From positions 1 through 40,772 of the forward strand of contig NZ_KB899059.1 of the NCBI RefSeq assembly GCF_000377985.1: a DNA stretch of 40,772 bases, read 5' to 3'. Below the pieces are notes generated by a model, which saw nothing but the letters and a program-made list of their open reading frames with translations, searched no databases and had not been told where the DNA came from. Each line of letters opens with the position of its first letter. The stretch's first letter is position 1. A program made the translations under genes and the position numbers. Origin of the DNA: Sporolactobacillus vineae DSM 21990 = SL153 (lineage in GTDB: Bacteria > Bacillota > Bacilli > Bacillales > Sporolactobacillaceae). Shown piece after piece: positions 31,720 to 39,687 of the stretch.

Positions 31720-31767
31720 AAAGAGCCCCCGATGCCGGACGGGATAATCCGGCACCGGGGGCTCTTT
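31720..31767 (-). terminator. Strong hairpin, terminator of the ssu operon
   Basis: AAAGAGCCCCCG (31720-31731) pairs with CGGGGGCTCTTT (31756-31767), and the inner GCCGGA/TCCGGC arms add six pairs around an 8-nt loop. Being symmetric with A/T flanks, it can act in both directions. It lies 116 bp past the ssuC stop and marks where the truncated peptidase gene begins. Confidence 0.8.
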
Positions 31768-31882
31768 AGCAGTTCCAGTACATGCCGCAGAGAGTGCCAT
31801 ACTGATGCGAATAAAATTGCCCCTCGAATGAATAATCGGAGACAGTTTATGCCCGATTTAAAATAGCGCCAGCGCTCCCCTA

Positions 31883-32638
31883 TTACGGACGATCCCATTT
31901 AAGGAAAAGGTGTTCAAAGAATTTGGCGATCATGTCCGAAATTTTTCCAAGCAGTGCATAGATAATGATGCTCAAAACGATAATGTTCATTTGCATAAAG
32001 TCACGGGCATTCATCGCCATATAGCCGATGCCTGAGTTAGCTGCAACGGTTTCAGCAACGATCAGCGTCAGCCACATGACACCCAGTGCGTAGCGGATAC
32101 CGATAAGGATTGACGACAGCGCACCAGGAAGAATAATCGATGTAAAAAGAGAGAAGCCCTTAAGTCCGTAGACACGCCCCATTTCAATCAATCGCTTATC
32201 GACCGAGCGAATGCCGTGGAGCGTATTGATATAAACCGGAAAAAGGACGCCCAGGGCCACGAGAAATACTTTTCCACTCTCGCCGACACCGAACCAGACG
32301 ATGACCAGCGGCAGCAGCGCCAGGTGCGGAATATTGCGGATCATCTGGATTGATGTGTCAGTAAAGCGATAGAACAGCGTAAATAAGCCGTTCAACAGAC
32401 CGAGAATGAAGCCAAGTCCACCGCCGATCAGGAAGCCGGCGAGTGCCCGTTCCGCGCTGATAGCGATGTTGCTGCCAAGCTGGCCGTTACGGGTTAAGTC
32501 GACACATGCCTGAATCACATCGATCGGACGGGGAAACACATTGGCAGGAATGATCCCCCCCGTGGTCAGTATCTGCCACAGAATCATCAGAATCACCGGG
32601 ATGATCCATGGAATGATTGTTCGTAAGGTTTTCGCCAT
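31883..32638 (-). CDS. ssuC: ABC importer permease, aliphatic sulfonate/taurine/nitrate type
   Basis: A roughly 251-residue inner-membrane permease with about six helices (BPD_transp_1 fold). The coupling-helix region is EMGRVYGLKGFSLFTSIILP, matching the EAA-type loop E-x-A-x-x-x-G of binding-protein-dependent permeases. NIPHLALLPLVIVWFGVGE and AETVAANSGIGYMAM are typical of SsuC/TauC/NrtB proteins. The frame is open to 32686 (adding MILYCMGKNLKSVVNE), but that longer start lies in an inverted repeat and lacks a ribosome binding site; ATG 32638 has a modest GTGGTG site. With ssuA and ssuB it forms a complete importer. Substrate class is from family resemblance only. Confidence 0.88.
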   Translation of the reverse strand: MAKTLRTIIPWIIPVILMILWQILTTGGIIPANVFPRPIDVIQACVDLTRNGQLGSNIAISAERALAGFLIGGGLGFILGLLNGLFTLFYRFTDTSIQMIRNIPHLALLPLVIVWFGVGESGKVFLVALGVLFPVYINTLHGIRSVDKRLIEMGRVYGLKGFSLFTSIILPGALSSILIGIRYALGVMWLTLIVAETVAANSGIGYMAMNARDFMQMNIIVLSIIIYALLGKISDMIAKFFEHLFLKWDRP

Positions 32639-32680
32639 CTCGTTCACCACACTTTTTAAATTTTTACCCATACAATAAAG

Positions 32681-32741
32681 GATCACTCATCGCTGCTTTA
32701 CCGGAAGCATAGCATCCGGAGAGACACATTGGTGAGTGATC
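32681..32741 (-). promoter_or_regulatory. Inverted repeat between ssuA and ssuC
   Basis: GATCACTCA (32681-32689) is the exact reverse complement of TGAGTGATC (32733-32741), and CCGGA (32701-32705) pairs with TCCGG (32715-32719) inside. In the operon transcript this nested stem would sit right after the binding-protein gene. Such structures commonly protect upstream mRNA or attenuate downstream expression, giving more binding protein than permease. Confidence 0.5.
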
Positions 32742-32758
32742 AAATATGAAACTTTTAC

Positions 32759-33769
32759 TTATTTTTGAAAATTCCAGTTGTAATTCTTGTCATAGGCATT
32801 GATCTTATTCGGAACGACCTTCAGATTGTAGAAGGTGTTGGCCTGGTTCTGGAACAGCGACAGCAGATGGTTGGTGATCGGCACGATCTTTCTGCTGCCG
32901 GCGCGTTTTTCTTCCGTCAGCATAATTTTATAATCACTGTTATAGGCGTTGGCAAGCAATTTTGCCGATGCTTCAGGGTTATTCTTCGCCCAAGCGCCCG
33001 CCCTGGACAGCTCGTCCAGAATCACTTTGACGACTTCCGGATGCTGTTTCACGAGCGAAGTGGTGGCAAAGTAGTAAGGTGCCGTCTGCAGACCGGCTTC
33101 TTTGCCGAATACCGACGCGTTATCTGCCAGTGTCCGTGTCTTCACACTGGCCTGTGCTTCTGCAGTGATCGGATCCCAAATTGCCCAGGCGTCGAACTGT
33201 CCGCCTTTTTTGAACGCTGCCAAAGCTTCCGACGGATCAATATAAAGCGGTTTGATATCGCTGTACTTCATCCCGGCCTGCTTCAGTGCGCTGACGAGAA
33301 GATACTGCTGCGCGGAGCCTTTTGTTACTGCAACCGTCTTCCCTTTCAAATCTTTGATGCGCTTAATCGGCGAATCCGCGCGGACGAGTATGGCCGAACC
33401 ATGGCTGATCCAGTCCTGTGCCGCGACCTTCACAAACTTTTTGCCGGAAGCCTGGGCAAAGATGCTCGCCGTGGCGCCACCGCCGCCGAAGTCAATCCCG
33501 TTCGACACGCCGACTGCATTCATCATGTCCGTGGTTGAGCTGAACTGATGCCAGGAAACGGTAATCCCCATCTTCTTAAGCCGTTTGGCTAATTTACCCT
33601 GCTGCTTAACCGTCGTCAGCAACGGAATCCCCTGCTGATAGCCAAGCGACAGATGCGTCAGTTTGCCTTTTGAACTGCCGCTCTGACTCTGCGATGAACT
33701 GCAGCCGGCCAAGGCAAAAATCAAAATAGCAGCAATCGAAATCATGGTGATCCATCTAAACTTCTTCAC
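32759..33769 (-). CDS. ssuA: Substrate-binding lipoprotein of a sulfonate/taurine-type ABC importer
   Basis: A 336-residue extracellular lipoprotein. The signal has a lipobox with Cys23 (FALAGC). The mature part is a NMT1/SsuA-like periplasmic-binding fold: LSLGYQQGIPLLTTVKQQGK, GVSNGIDFGGGGATASIFAQ, LKGKTVAVTKGSAQQYLLVS, GGQFDAWAIWDPITAEAQAS and a C-terminal helix-rich end. The GIDFGGGG and VAVTKGSA blocks are typical of aliphatic-sulfonate and taurine binders. It captures substrate outside the membrane and delivers it to the permease. Located 27 bp after the M24 peptidase gene in the same operon. Confidence 0.9.
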   Translation of the reverse strand: MKKFRWITMISIAAILIFALAGCSSSQSQSGSSKGKLTHLSLGYQQGIPLLTTVKQQGKLAKRLKKMGITVSWHQFSSTTDMMNAVGVSNGIDFGGGGATASIFAQASGKKFVKVAAQDWISHGSAILVRADSPIKRIKDLKGKTVAVTKGSAQQYLLVSALKQAGMKYSDIKPLYIDPSEALAAFKKGGQFDAWAIWDPITAEAQASVKTRTLADNASVFGKEAGLQTAPYYFATTSLVKQHPEVVKVILDELSRAGAWAKNNPEASAKLLANAYNSDYKIMLTEEKRAGSRKIVPITNHLLSLFQNQANTFYNLKVVPNKINAYDKNYNWNFQK

Positions 33770-33796
33770 TGTTGTTATCCCCCTGTTGCGTTCGCG

Positions 33797-34990
33797 TTAA
33801 TCCGGCCAGTTTAATGATGTGTTGGCCGTGGTAAAACGTTCGATGCCAGTCTTTGTGATCAGGAATTCATCTTCAATATTGTACCCGCCCTTGGTACTGT
33901 AATAAGGTACCTCAAGACAGAAAACCATATTCTCCTGAAAAACGAGATCCTCTTTCGGTGCAATGAATGGTGCTTCTTCACTGAACGCGCTCACACCGAT
34001 TGAATGGCCCTGATGTCCGCGGAAATAGTTTGGAATGCCGGCTTTGCGGATCGTTCCGTTGACGGTGCGGAAAACGTCCGACAGGCGGACGCCCGGCTTG
34101 ATCATCGCCAGGCCCTTGCTAAACCCTTCATATAAGTAATCAAATTTTTCCTGCTGTTCCGCCGTCGCCTGTCCGCCAAGCACGAATGTGCGGGCGATAT
34201 CGGACTGATAGCCGTAATAGTTGATCCCGCCATCGAGTCGGACAATATCCCCCGTCTTAAGCTGATAGTCGCGCGGAATGAACGGCGCGGAATAATTCGG
34301 TCCGATCGAGGTGACCAGATTCGTGTTGATCGCGTGATCGTCAAGCTGATCCGTGTGCTTCCGGTACACGGCATTGAGATCAAACTCGTTCATCCCAGGC
34401 TCCAGATCACGCGCCGTCCGGAGCGTCGCCTTCTCGGCAAGTTTCGCCGCGTCGCGCAGCACCCGGATCTCCCAGTTGGTCTTAAAGAGACGAACCTTAT
34501 GTAATTCATCTGTGACGTCAACCACATTTTCCCTACCGTAATCATTGTACAGCTGCTCCGTAGACGCCCACGTGAGCGATACCGGTTCGATGCCGATTCT
34601 CGGCGCCGGGCTGACCTCGCGAATCAGATCCTTCACAATCTCATAGGACTGATTCAGATTCATCTGCGTCGTTTTGTTGTCTGTCTTCGGTTCGCCGTCA
34701 TCGATGAAGATCCACGAGTCGTACTGAATGACATCAATGTCCTTGCACTGCAAATCAGCTGTCTGTTTCTCAAAATTATTGACGATCAGTTTGCATTTTC
34801 CCTCAGCCGGAACAACGGCATAGGCCACACCCGGCTGTTTCATCATCGACAGAAACTTACTCGAGTAGCCGGTGGCGTAGAAAATACTTTCCTGACCAGT
34901 CAACAGCAGCACGTCAATATTGTTCTGTTTCATGTTTGCCTGAAGCTTGTGCTGAAACTCCCGTTGATTGCGATCCGCTAATGAAACCAT
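33797..34990 (-). CDS. M24-family metallopeptidase (Xaa-Pro aminopeptidase / creatinase-like)
   Basis: A 397-residue cytoplasmic pita-bread-fold enzyme. The N-terminal creatinase domain (about 10-165) is followed by the M24 domain with five expected metal ligands: Asp253 (RLDGGINYYG), Asp264 (YQSDIARTF), His329 (RGHQGHSIGV), Glu360 (CLEVPYY) and Glu373 (NIEDEFLIT). All present, so it should be active with two divalent metals. The family splits Xaa-Pro bonds or, in creatinase, C-N bonds; specificity cannot be read here. It lies between ssuB and ssuA, 23 and 27 bp away, so it is co-transcribed with the importer and probably acts on the imported compound. No signal peptide. Confidence 0.9.
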   Translation of the reverse strand: MVSLADRNQREFQHKLQANMKQNNIDVLLLTGQESIFYATGYSSKFLSMMKQPGVAYAVVPAEGKCKLIVNNFEKQTADLQCKDIDVIQYDSWIFIDDGEPKTDNKTTQMNLNQSYEIVKDLIREVSPAPRIGIEPVSLTWASTEQLYNDYGRENVVDVTDELHKVRLFKTNWEIRVLRDAAKLAEKATLRTARDLEPGMNEFDLNAVYRKHTDQLDDHAINTNLVTSIGPNYSAPFIPRDYQLKTGDIVRLDGGINYYGYQSDIARTFVLGGQATAEQQEKFDYLYEGFSKGLAMIKPGVRLSDVFRTVNGTIRKAGIPNYFRGHQGHSIGVSAFSEEAPFIAPKEDLVFQENMVFCLEVPYYSTKGGYNIEDEFLITKTGIERFTTANTSLNWPD

Positions 34991-35013
34991 CTCAACATCT
35001 CCCGTATTGCTTG

Positions 35014-35748
35014 TTATTCTCTGTGTAGAATTTGGTCAAGCACATCGCCGGCGATTCCGGCAAAAGCGGCACTGCCTCGCTCGCGAGGCCGCGGCAGATC
35101 TACTTTTTTATCCAGTTTCACAGCGCCGTCCTCAATCAGAATGATCCGATCTGCCAGGTAAACTGCTTCGGTGACATCGTGCGTGACCAAAATCGCCGTG
35201 AACTTGTCCTTTTCCCAGATCGACTCAATCAAGGTCTGCATGTCGATCCGTGTCAGCGCATCGAGTGCACCGAGCGGTTCATCAAGAAGCAGAAGTCGCG
35301 GACTTCTGACCAGAGCGCGCGCCAGCGCAACCCGCTGCTGCTGCCCGCCGGAAAGCGAATTCGGCCATTCCCGTTCTTTGCCTGAAAGGCCGACACTTTG
35401 CAGTGCCGCCCGGGCTTTATCGATGTCGCCCTTTTTAAGGCCGAGTCCGACATTTTTCAGCACCCTTTTCCATGGCAGAAGCCGTGAGTCCTGAAACATG
35501 ATCCGGACATCGGGATTCAGCCCTTTCTGCGAGCGACCGTCATAGTCGACCGAGCCGGATGTCGGCGCGTCCAGGCCGGCAATTTGCCGCAGTAACGTAC
35601 TCTTGCCGCAGCCACTTTTGCCGACAATAGCAATAAACTCGCCAGCATGAATGTCGAAATTCACATCTTTTAATATGTGTGCTTGTCCGAAACTTTTTTG
35701 AATGTGATTGATTTTAATGCTCACACCGTGCTGTTCCGTTGCTTCCAT
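35014..35748 (-). CDS. ssuB: ABC importer ATPase, aliphatic sulfonate/taurine type
   Basis: A 244-residue ATP-binding subunit: Walker A GKSGCGKST (about 43-51), Q-loop VRIMFQDSRLLPWKRVLKNV, signature LSGGQQQRVALARAL, Walker B LLLLDEPLGALD, and H-loop VTHDV. The DSRLLPWK stretch after the Q-loop and the terminal block LPRPRERGSAAF are hallmarks of SsuB/TauB proteins. It powers import by the ssuC permease. First gene of the operon, with a promoter about 130 bp upstream. Confidence 0.93.
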   Translation of the reverse strand: MEATEQHGVSIKINHIQKSFGQAHILKDVNFDIHAGEFIAIVGKSGCGKSTLLRQIAGLDAPTSGSVDYDGRSQKGLNPDVRIMFQDSRLLPWKRVLKNVGLGLKKGDIDKARAALQSVGLSGKEREWPNSLSGGQQQRVALARALVRSPRLLLLDEPLGALDALTRIDMQTLIESIWEKDKFTAILVTHDVTEAVYLADRIILIEDGAVKLDKKVDLPRPRERGSAAFAGIAGDVLDQILHRE

Positions 35749-35879
35749 AGTAACCTCTCATCGAAACGAAGTAGATTGTACATTTTCCTGATCTTTTTAG
35801 TGCGTTTTTAGTCAACTCATCTTTTCCATGCTTTAATTGTTCCGGCACAGACAGACGAATTGTCAAAAATGTTTTATGA

Positions 35880-35909
35880 ATCATAGCAAGATATGAAAGA
35901 TATTGTCAA
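35880..35909 (-). promoter_or_regulatory. ssuB: Sigma-A promoter of the ssu operon
   Basis: Minus strand: consensus TTGACA (35904-35909), 18 bp, TATGAT (35880-35885). The transcript would begin near 35873, giving a leader of about 125 nt. Sulfonate operons in Bacilli are often repressed when cysteine is plentiful; no operator was recognised here. The promoter lies about 40 bp downstream of the broken phosphodiesterase gene. Confidence 0.6.
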
Positions 35910-35946
35910 TGTATTTTAGTCTATAGCCACAAAATCACCGTGTCAA

Positions 35947-36801
35947 TTAATAGGTATTCAGCTTAAAAATCTTTTCAGTATATCTAATATTGTTTGTAAA
36001 CAATCCATCTGCATGATCGTAAACCATTCTTTTCTGTTCTCTTTTTTCAATCTTAGGTGTAAAGAAAAATATATGTAATTTCAATCCATAATCATAAATC
36101 TTATTCACCATTGCCCTATTAGCCTGTTTTGAGTCTAATCCAATCCCATAAACAAACGTTTTCCAATAACGGAAATGTTGATCTGTAAAATAACTGTCTG
36201 GTTATGCTTAATAAGCAAAACAAGAGGAATATTCTTATTCATTTTATGGATTTTTTTAAGACTCGTCGGATAGAATGACTCGATTATCACCTTACGTTTT
36301 GAAATTAAATGATATTTATTTAGAATTTTTAACAATAGAGATTCCATCGTCAATTTCCCTTTGACTCTGCGCGTTTCAATATAATACTTCGTCTTTGTCC
36401 CAAAATGCCTAATTAAATTCTCTAAATTTAATACCCTAGTGCCCCTATATTTCTTACTGAATTTAACTCCCGCGTCTAATTTCTCGACCTGATGATATGT
36501 CTTATTGCTCACATATCCCTTTCCATTTGTTGTTCGATTAACCGTAGAGTCATGCATCAAAACTAATACACCATCTTTTGTCTGTCTCAAATCACCTTCA
36601 ATAAAATCAGCATGATTTTTAACCGCGTCTATATAAGCTGGCAGCGTTTCTTCAGGTGCAATATTATTCGCCCCACGATGGGCAATGATTAAAGGATCAC
36701 TGTACGATTTTGCATTCACATGTTCGCTTGAAGAACAAAACACCAGTGAAAGGCTAAAAAAAAGCAGTCGTTGCGATTATAATCATTTTATTTATCTTCA
36801 T
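35947..36801 (-). pseudogene. Glycerophosphodiester phosphodiesterase with two frameshifts
   Basis: The minus strand starts at ATG 36801 (GGGGTGAG upstream) with MKINKMIIIATTAFF, then hits TAG. Dropping one T from the run of eight (about 36755-36762) restores a signal peptide SLSLVFCSSSEHVNA. The central frame 36135-36743 has GDPD hallmarks IIAHRGANNIAPEETLPAYI, FIEGDLRQTKDGVLVLMHDS and VNRTTNGKG. A second shift near 36200 leads to YGIGLDSKQANRAMVNKIYD and DHADGLFTNNIRY, ending TAA at 35947-35949. Catalytic His/Glu residues are intact; only the frames are broken. Such enzymes release glycerol-3-phosphate from phosphodiesters or teichoic acid. The T8 run could be slippage-prone or a sequencing error. 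Confidence 0.8.
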
Positions 36802-36999
36802 GTCGCTCACCCCAATATATATAAATTTTAGATTGTTTTCTTATAACCCTAAGAAAGGAGTGTGATATTGTTTAGTGCGGGCTTCTTTGGCAAGGTTTAA
36901 GGTCGGCCCGGCCTTCTTCATAACAAAACGGATGCAGGTCGATATCTGCTAGCCGGACGGGGAGATTTGTACGGGGTGAAGTTCTATGGTGGTCTGCGT

Positions 37000-37389
37000 T
37001 CACCTGGAGAGGAGCAGCATCCATAGAATGAAGATCAGGCAGAAGACGGTGAACAGACTCACCGCGATGATCGTGATGATGCCGATGAAGATCAGACAGA
37101 TTCTGAGCTTCGAGAGGAGATCCGCGTGACTTCCTTTCTCTTCCTTTAACTTTTTGGCGGCCCAGCTCGCCTGAATCAGGCAGACGCCGATCCCGGCCTG
37201 GACGGCAGGCATGATCAGTCCGGTGATGCCGCCTTTGATCGCGACGGTCACTTGAAGCGCCGCAAAGATGATCAGTGTCCAGCCGAGAAAGTTGCTCCAG
37301 CGGGCCAGTGCGGCAAGCGTTTGATCGCTGATTGGCTGAGCGGTTTGCAGTGTATCGGTCGTGTGCTCTTTTCCGGTATGTTCGTCCAT
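37000..37389 (-). CDS. Small four-helix membrane protein (DUF5362-type)
   Basis: A 129-residue protein with a hydrophilic N-terminus (MDEHTGKEHTTDTLQTAQPI), and hydrophobic helices at about 28-45, 48-68 and 85-125 separated by a charged LKEEKGSHADLLSKLR loop. The pattern W-x-x-F-x-G near the first helix, then a Gly-rich second helix and AAKKL, matches a family of small membrane proteins I know as DUF5362; function unknown. The frame opens at 37434, but ATG 37389 has GAGAGGAGAGAG upstream and is the likely start. It follows a related gene by 16 bp, forming a two-gene unit. Confidence 0.65.
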   Translation of the reverse strand: MDEHTGKEHTTDTLQTAQPISDQTLAALARWSNFLGWTLIIFAALQVTVAIKGGITGLIMPAVQAGIGVCLIQASWAAKKLKEEKGSHADLLSKLRICLIFIGIITIIAVSLFTVFCLIFILWMLLLSR

Positions 37390-37405
37390 CGTTGTCTCTC
37401 TCCTC

Positions 37406-37831
37406 TCAGAATGGCTTGACGGTAAACTGGACAATCGTGATCAGGAACAGCCCGATCAGCACCATCGCCCCGACATAAGTGACGATCAGGATGATGCTCT
37501 GCGTCCTCGTATAACGGGCGAAACTGCCGATCGCCGGATCCAGTGCGGACGGCGTGCGACCGGATCGTGCGGAGCGGGCGAACCGGCCGGATTTCAGTAA
37601 GTCGTAAAAAGGGATTAGCTGCAGCAGGACAAGCAGCAGCGTCCCGATATCGAGGACGACCACCTGGGCCGTATAACGGCCATGAGCGATGACCGACGCG
37701 ACAGGAACCACCCGGATGAGAAAGATGATGGCTGTTATCAGGGCGACGGCCGCCATGACGCCCATCAGCCAGCCGATCAGTCTGCTCCAGAAGTGCAGCG
37801 ACTTCAGAAATTTTTCTTCCTCTGTTTTCAT
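37406..37831 (-). CDS. Small membrane protein related to its downstream neighbour
   Basis: A 141-residue protein: cytoplasmic MKTEEEKFLKSLHFWSRLIG, then hydrophobic segments at about 19-42, 54-73 and 108-135, with an Arg-rich loop (KSGRFARSARSGRTPSALD) between. W-S-R-L-I-G-W at the first helix parallels W-S-N-F-L-G-W in the next gene, suggesting tandem duplication. No catalytic motif. RBS GGAAAGGAG lies 9 nt upstream of the ATG. Function unknown; the pair may form a complex in the membrane. Confidence 0.65.
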   Translation of the reverse strand: MKTEEEKFLKSLHFWSRLIGWLMGVMAAVALITAIIFLIRVVPVASVIAHGRYTAQVVVLDIGTLLLVLLQLIPFYDLLKSGRFARSARSGRTPSALDPAIGSFARYTRTQSIILIVTYVGAMVLIGLFLITIVQFTVKPF

Positions 37832-37894
37832 GTTGGGATTCTCCTTTCCTCTGCTGATCTCATTCCAGATCCGCTGACATATCCTGAATTTGGG

Positions 37895-37911
37895 TGAATA
37901 ATGATTATTCA
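37895..37911. promoter_or_regulatory. Perfect 8-1-8 palindrome, Fur/PerR-box-like
   Basis: TGAATAATGATTATTCA is a perfect inverted repeat around one G. The central 7-1-7 part (GAATAAT-G-ATTATTC) matches the Bacillus Fur box TGATAATnATTATCA at 10 of 14 arm positions and the PerR box equally well. It lies 64 bp upstream of the small membrane-protein pair, in a plausible operator position. The regulator is inferred only from the pattern. Confidence 0.4.
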
Positions 37912-38098
37912 GCAGGCTGTTATCTCCGAATATGCGGTAAACTTTGCCCTGAGCCCCTTTATTTCCGAAGATTTTTTTACATTTCCTATCGATTGTGCCC
38001 TCGTCTTCTTCTTAAAGTTAATTATAGGGCAGGCGGCGCAATTTTTTCCATATTATTTAAGATTGGTTCAGGTGAGTGGAAAAGTGCGGGCCGTCAAT

Positions 38099-38127
38099 TT
38101 GACTTTTATGTCCGGCAACTTTAGATT
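38099..38127 (+). promoter_or_regulatory. Candidate promoter of the permease gene
   Basis: TTGACT (38099-38104), 17 bp, TAGATT (38122-38127) gives five and four matches to the sigma-A hexamers with ideal spacing. The start would fall near 38134, leaving a leader of about 65 nt. Confidence 0.45.
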
Positions 38128-38199
38128 ATGAGAGTGGTGCCACGACGGGCGACAAAACATTATTTTCCATATGTGATGAGAAAGTGAAAGGTGAATTTT

Positions 38200-39567
38200 T
38201 TGAAGAAGAAAGAGCATTTGCAACGGGGTTTGAGCAACAGACAGATTCAGCTGATGGCGATTGGCGGGGCGATCGGTACCGGGCTGTTTCTTGGTTCGGG
38301 GAAATCGATTCATCTTGCCGGGCCGTCGATTCTGCTCGTCTATCTGATTATCGGTGCCGCTTTGTTTTTTGTGATGCGGGCGCTCGGGGAATTATTGATG
38401 TACCGTCCGACGACCGGCTCCTTCGCGGCGTTTGCCGAGGAATTTATCGGTCCGTGGGCCGGGTTTATTACGGGCTGGACGTACTGGTTCTGCTGGATTG
38501 CCACGGCAATTGCGGAGATCACGGCTGTCGGGATTTATCTGCAGTTCTGGTTCCCGCATCTGCCGCAGTGGATTCCGGCGCTGATTTGCGTGGTTGTCCT
38601 GCTGCTGATCAATCTGGCGACGGTCAAGGCGTTCGGGGAAATTGAGTTCTGGTTCGCGCTGATCAAAGTGATTGCGATCCTCGCTCTGATCGTGGTCGGA
38701 CTGGTATTGATTTTCACTGGATTTACCAATGCGGAGACGCACGCGACGTTTGCCAACCTGTGGCAGCACGGCGGCGTGTTCCCGAACGGGTTTCACGGGT
38801 TCATTCTATCGTTTCAGATGGCGGTGTTCGCCTTCGTCGGTATTGAACTGGTCGGGATCACGGCCGGTGAAGCGGAAGATCCGGAAAAGACCTTGCCGAA
38901 AGCAATTAATACGATTCCGCTGCGCATTTTGTTCTTTTATGTCGGGGCGCTGCTGATCATTATGTCGATTTATCCGTGGGACAACGTCAGCGCTGCGAGC
39001 AGCCCGTTCGTCCGCGTGTTTGCGATGATCGGTATTCCGGAGGCTGCCGGTGTGGTTAACTTTGTTGTGCTGACGTCGGCCGCCTCATCGTGCAACAGCG
39101 GTATCTTCAGCACAAGCCGCATGGTTTATGCGCTCAGCGTGCGAAAGGCGGCGCCTGCCAGACTGCGGCGGGTTAATGCGCGCAATGTTCCGGCGCCGGC
39201 GCTGCTGGCTTCGGCGGTTATGCTGCTGATCGGCGTCCTGCTGAACTATCTGATTCCTGATGCCGCGCAGGTGTTCACGCTGGTCACGAGTATTGCCACG
39301 ATCTGTTTTATCTGGGTCTGGAGCATGATCGTAATCGCTCATCTGCGCTATCGCCGGTTGAAGCCGGAGAGCGCTGCGGCGAACCGGTTCCGCATGCCTG
39401 GTGCACCGGTTGTGAACTGGCTTCTGCTCGCGTTCTTCGTGTTTGTCCTTGTTCTGCTCGGCTTTGCCGCTGATACCCGGACGGCGCTGCTGGTCACGCC
39501 GGTCTGGTTTCTGCTGCTTGTCGTTGCCTATGGCCTGGTCAGGCGGCACAGAATGAGGAAAGACTGA
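38200..39567 (+). CDS. Amino-acid permease of the APC family, CycA-like
   Basis: A 455-residue cytoplasmic-membrane transporter with about 12 helices. The N-terminus LQRGLSNRQIQLMAIGGAIG then TGLFLGSGKSI is the signature of the amino-acid transporter (AAT) branch. FAFVGIELVGITAGEAEDPE and LTSAASSCNSGIFSTSRMVY strongly resemble the D-serine/D-alanine/glycine transporter CycA. It should import small neutral amino acids by proton symport. The frame is open from GTG 38191, but TTG 38200 is preferred: AAAGGTG lies 6 nt before it and the resulting MKKKEHLQRGLS matches family N-termini. Single-gene unit with its own promoter and terminator. GC-rich compared with the exopolysaccharide block. Confidence 0.9.
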   Translation: MKKKEHLQRGLSNRQIQLMAIGGAIGTGLFLGSGKSIHLAGPSILLVYLIIGAALFFVMRALGELLMYRPTTGSFAAFAEEFIGPWAGFITGWTYWFCWIATAIAEITAVGIYLQFWFPHLPQWIPALICVVVLLLINLATVKAFGEIEFWFALIKVIAILALIVVGLVLIFTGFTNAETHATFANLWQHGGVFPNGFHGFILSFQMAVFAFVGIELVGITAGEAEDPEKTLPKAINTIPLRILFFYVGALLIIMSIYPWDNVSAASSPFVRVFAMIGIPEAAGVVNFVVLTSAASSCNSGIFSTSRMVYALSVRKAAPARLRRVNARNVPAPALLASAVMLLIGVLLNYLIPDAAQVFTLVTSIATICFIWVWSMIVIAHLRYRRLKPESAAANRFRMPGAPVVNWLLLAFFVFVLVLLGFAADTRTALLVTPVWFLLLVVAYGLVRRHRMRKD

Positions 39568-39595
39568 GTGAGTGAAAATAAGTTTGTGACTGAGC

Positions 39596-39635
39596 GGCCC
39601 CCTGGATCGGATGGATTGTCCGATGACAGGGGGCC
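39596..39635 (+). terminator. Intrinsic terminator after the permease gene
   Basis: GGCCCCCTG (39596-39604) pairs perfectly with CAGGGGGCC (39627-39635), with an inner TCGG/CCGA stem, followed by TGTTATCTTACTTT. It may also serve the convergent lipoprotein gene. Confidence 0.8.
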
Positions 39636-39687
39636 TGTTATCTTACTTTGAATTTTTTCAAGGCTCATCTCTGGTCATTCCTTGATG

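Larger units (their letters stand above)
37832..38199. other. Regulatory intergenic region between divergent genes
   Basis: The 368-bp gap separates the two small membrane-protein genes from the permease. It contains a 17-bp palindrome (37895-37911) and a plus-strand promoter (38099-38127), listed separately. A few short frames in it have no ribosome binding site or protein-like composition, and I see no gene. Confidence 0.6.

Noticed and set aside
32765-33538. 257-codon plus-strand open frame opposite the binding-protein gene
   Set aside because: It is antisense to a well-supported lipoprotein gene, has no ribosome binding site or recognisable domain, and is explained by the codon bias of the real gene.
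36890-36999. Very short frame MFSAGFFGKV after a good AAAGGAG site near 36855
   Set aside because: Ten codons from a TTG start with no supporting context; a chance occurrence is likely.
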